From a virus: a stretch of 40,380 bases of DNA. Shown piece by piece: positions 39,664 to 40,380 of this stretch. The notes under the pieces are model-generated. The model was not told where the DNA came from. It saw nothing but the letters and a program-made list of their open reading frames with translations, and searched no databases. The translations under genes were made by a program, and so were the position numbers. The first letter of the stretch is position 1; every line of letters starts with the position of its first letter. The stretch lies in the IMG/VR virus record IMGVR_UViG_3300042864_002099, positions 1-40,380 of that record; one strand, written 5' to 3'.

Positions 39664-40380
39664 GAAACTGCTAATTCCTCACCATTTAAATCAAATAAAC
39701 TATTAATTCCCCAAAAGAAACCAGTTCGATTTAATTTTAATGCCATAAAATCATAACTAATAGAAAACAAAGTTATACTATTATTTTTAGCCGCATTCAA
39801 ATCTGCATTATCGGTATGACCGCAATGACAACATTCAAATGTTTCTTGGCTCCTGTTTGATTTATGTACGTAACCACAAGAAAAACATCGTTGAGAACGA
39901 TAATAACTCTTGTTATGTTTTACTTGGACGCCAAGTAATTCACATTGATTTATTAATGCAGAATTTATATCTCGCCAAGACCAAGAATTTAAATATGATG
40001 ATAATCTTCGACTATGTTTTATATTCTTGTTACTTTCTACATTAATTAATTTAATTCCATTTAAATTTAATTGCTTTACAGACCAATTTATATAATTAAT
40101 CCTATGTGCAACTGCTTTTTTATAATTTTTACTCCCTCTTTTCTTAGTTGAAATCTTTTTACAAATTGTTTTTAAATTATGTCCGTGATTACAAGAGATA
40201 GTTTGTTGATTATCTGATAAACTTACTGCTGTATTCAATCCAATATCCGCACCTATTATTTTTGTTCCAGTATTTTTTTGTGCAATAATATTCCATCTCA
40301 AATCAATAGATTTTTCTTTTAACAAAATACTCGTCATTAATGATCCAATATTCAACATAATATTAGAATGTTTTGTATGT
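39642..40380 (-). CDS. tnpB: TnpB/OrfB RNA-guided nuclease, 5' end beyond the window
   Basis: The frame stays open to the window edge (reading HTKHSNIML upstream of the first ATG), so this is the C-terminal 245 residues of a protein usually near 370-400. RuvC motifs are present: D in IIGADIGLNTAV, E in LINVESNKNIKHSRR, D in NADLNAAKN. The OrfB zinc ribbon is complete: two CxxC pairs, CFSC and CCHC, in SQRCFSCG...ECCHCG. TnpB uses an omega RNA to cut DNA next to a target motif. No TnpA or end sequence was seen in the window. Confidence 0.88.
   Translation of the reverse strand, partial: HTKHSNIMLNIGSLMTSILLKEKSIDLRWNIIAQKNTGTKIIGADIGLNTAVSLSDNQQTISCNHGHNLKTICKKISTKKRGSKNYKKAVAHRINYINWSVKQLNLNGIKLINVESNKNIKHSRRLSSYLNSWSWRDINSALINQCELLGVQVKHNKSYYRSQRCFSCGYVHKSNRSQETFECCHCGHTDNADLNAAKNNSITLFSISYDFMALKLNRTGFFWGINSLFDLNGEELAVSHTKKKK

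Noticed and set aside
1-40380. tRNA genes, CRISPR arrays or recoded stop codons
   Set aside because: No gap shows cloverleaf arms or regularly spaced repeats. Genes end in TAA, TGA and TAG alike without long readthrough frames, apart from the single TAA at 33560.

Overview
This window is a strongly AT-rich, densely coding stretch of what looks like a T4-related myovirus genome, probably a large phage of a marine-type alphaproteobacterium. The phage assignment rests on a topoisomerase large subunit of the T4 gp39 type, a T4-like class I ribonucleotide reductase small subunit, phage-type Hsp20 and ClpS, and a block of tail/virion genes of the kind seen in marine T4-like phages, including one 3586-residue protein. 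The host guess is weaker: it comes from the alphaproteobacterial look of the seryl-tRNA synthetase and the low GC, judged from memory of the families and not from a search.

Layout. Positions 1-2063 (minus strand) hold small accessory genes: a 2H phosphoesterase, an HRLTGP-family protein, a metallophosphoesterase and an unknown. Positions 2064-9859 (minus strand) form one overlapping operon that starts with two virion structural genes and a conserved small protein, then runs into two or three glycosyltransferases, an unknown, a Dam-type DNA methylase and a radical SAM enzyme; this suggests a glycan or modification module expressed with tail genes. Positions 9912-11560 (plus) are a zinc metalloprotease followed by a coupled run of small genes, two of them (45 and 39 aa) very short. 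Positions 11557-23356 (minus) are the main structural block, dominated by the giant protein. Positions 23529-40380 are mostly plus strand: housekeeping-type phage genes (topoisomerase, Hsp20, ClpS, NrdB, SerRS, glutaredoxin, GIY-YIG protein) separated by many small paralogous proteins, then a chagasin-like inhibitor, an amidoligase and, at the right edge, a TnpB gene cut by the window.

The most striking feature is the small-protein expansion. Nine genes (ten units) carry an N-terminal YYIDGEKFTT-type hairpin and an HRLTGPA core. A second set of about eight short proteins lacks that core, yet both sets end in nearly the same C-terminal tail (ETDKVLWYLQN, CEILWFLAN, TDEILYWLEN and so on). Evidence of recent turnover includes a 150-bp tract almost identical between two paralogs, a fused two-unit gene, a duplicated N-terminus, one copy broken at an A8 tract, and a neighbouring small gene with a stop at codon 6. 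The SerRS gene sits between two exact 27-bp direct repeats, as if inserted as a cassette between a small gene and the glutaredoxin gene.

Regulation visible in the sequence: several TTGACA promoters share an AAATTTTC element next to the -10 box; three other TTGACA boxes are followed at fixed distance by ATGATA(A/T)T, an extended -10 arrangement; three strong hairpin terminators are present. No tRNA, rRNA or CRISPR array was seen. No stretch longer than 300 bases lacks a gene; the longest non-intact region, 33525-33823, holds the broken small gene.
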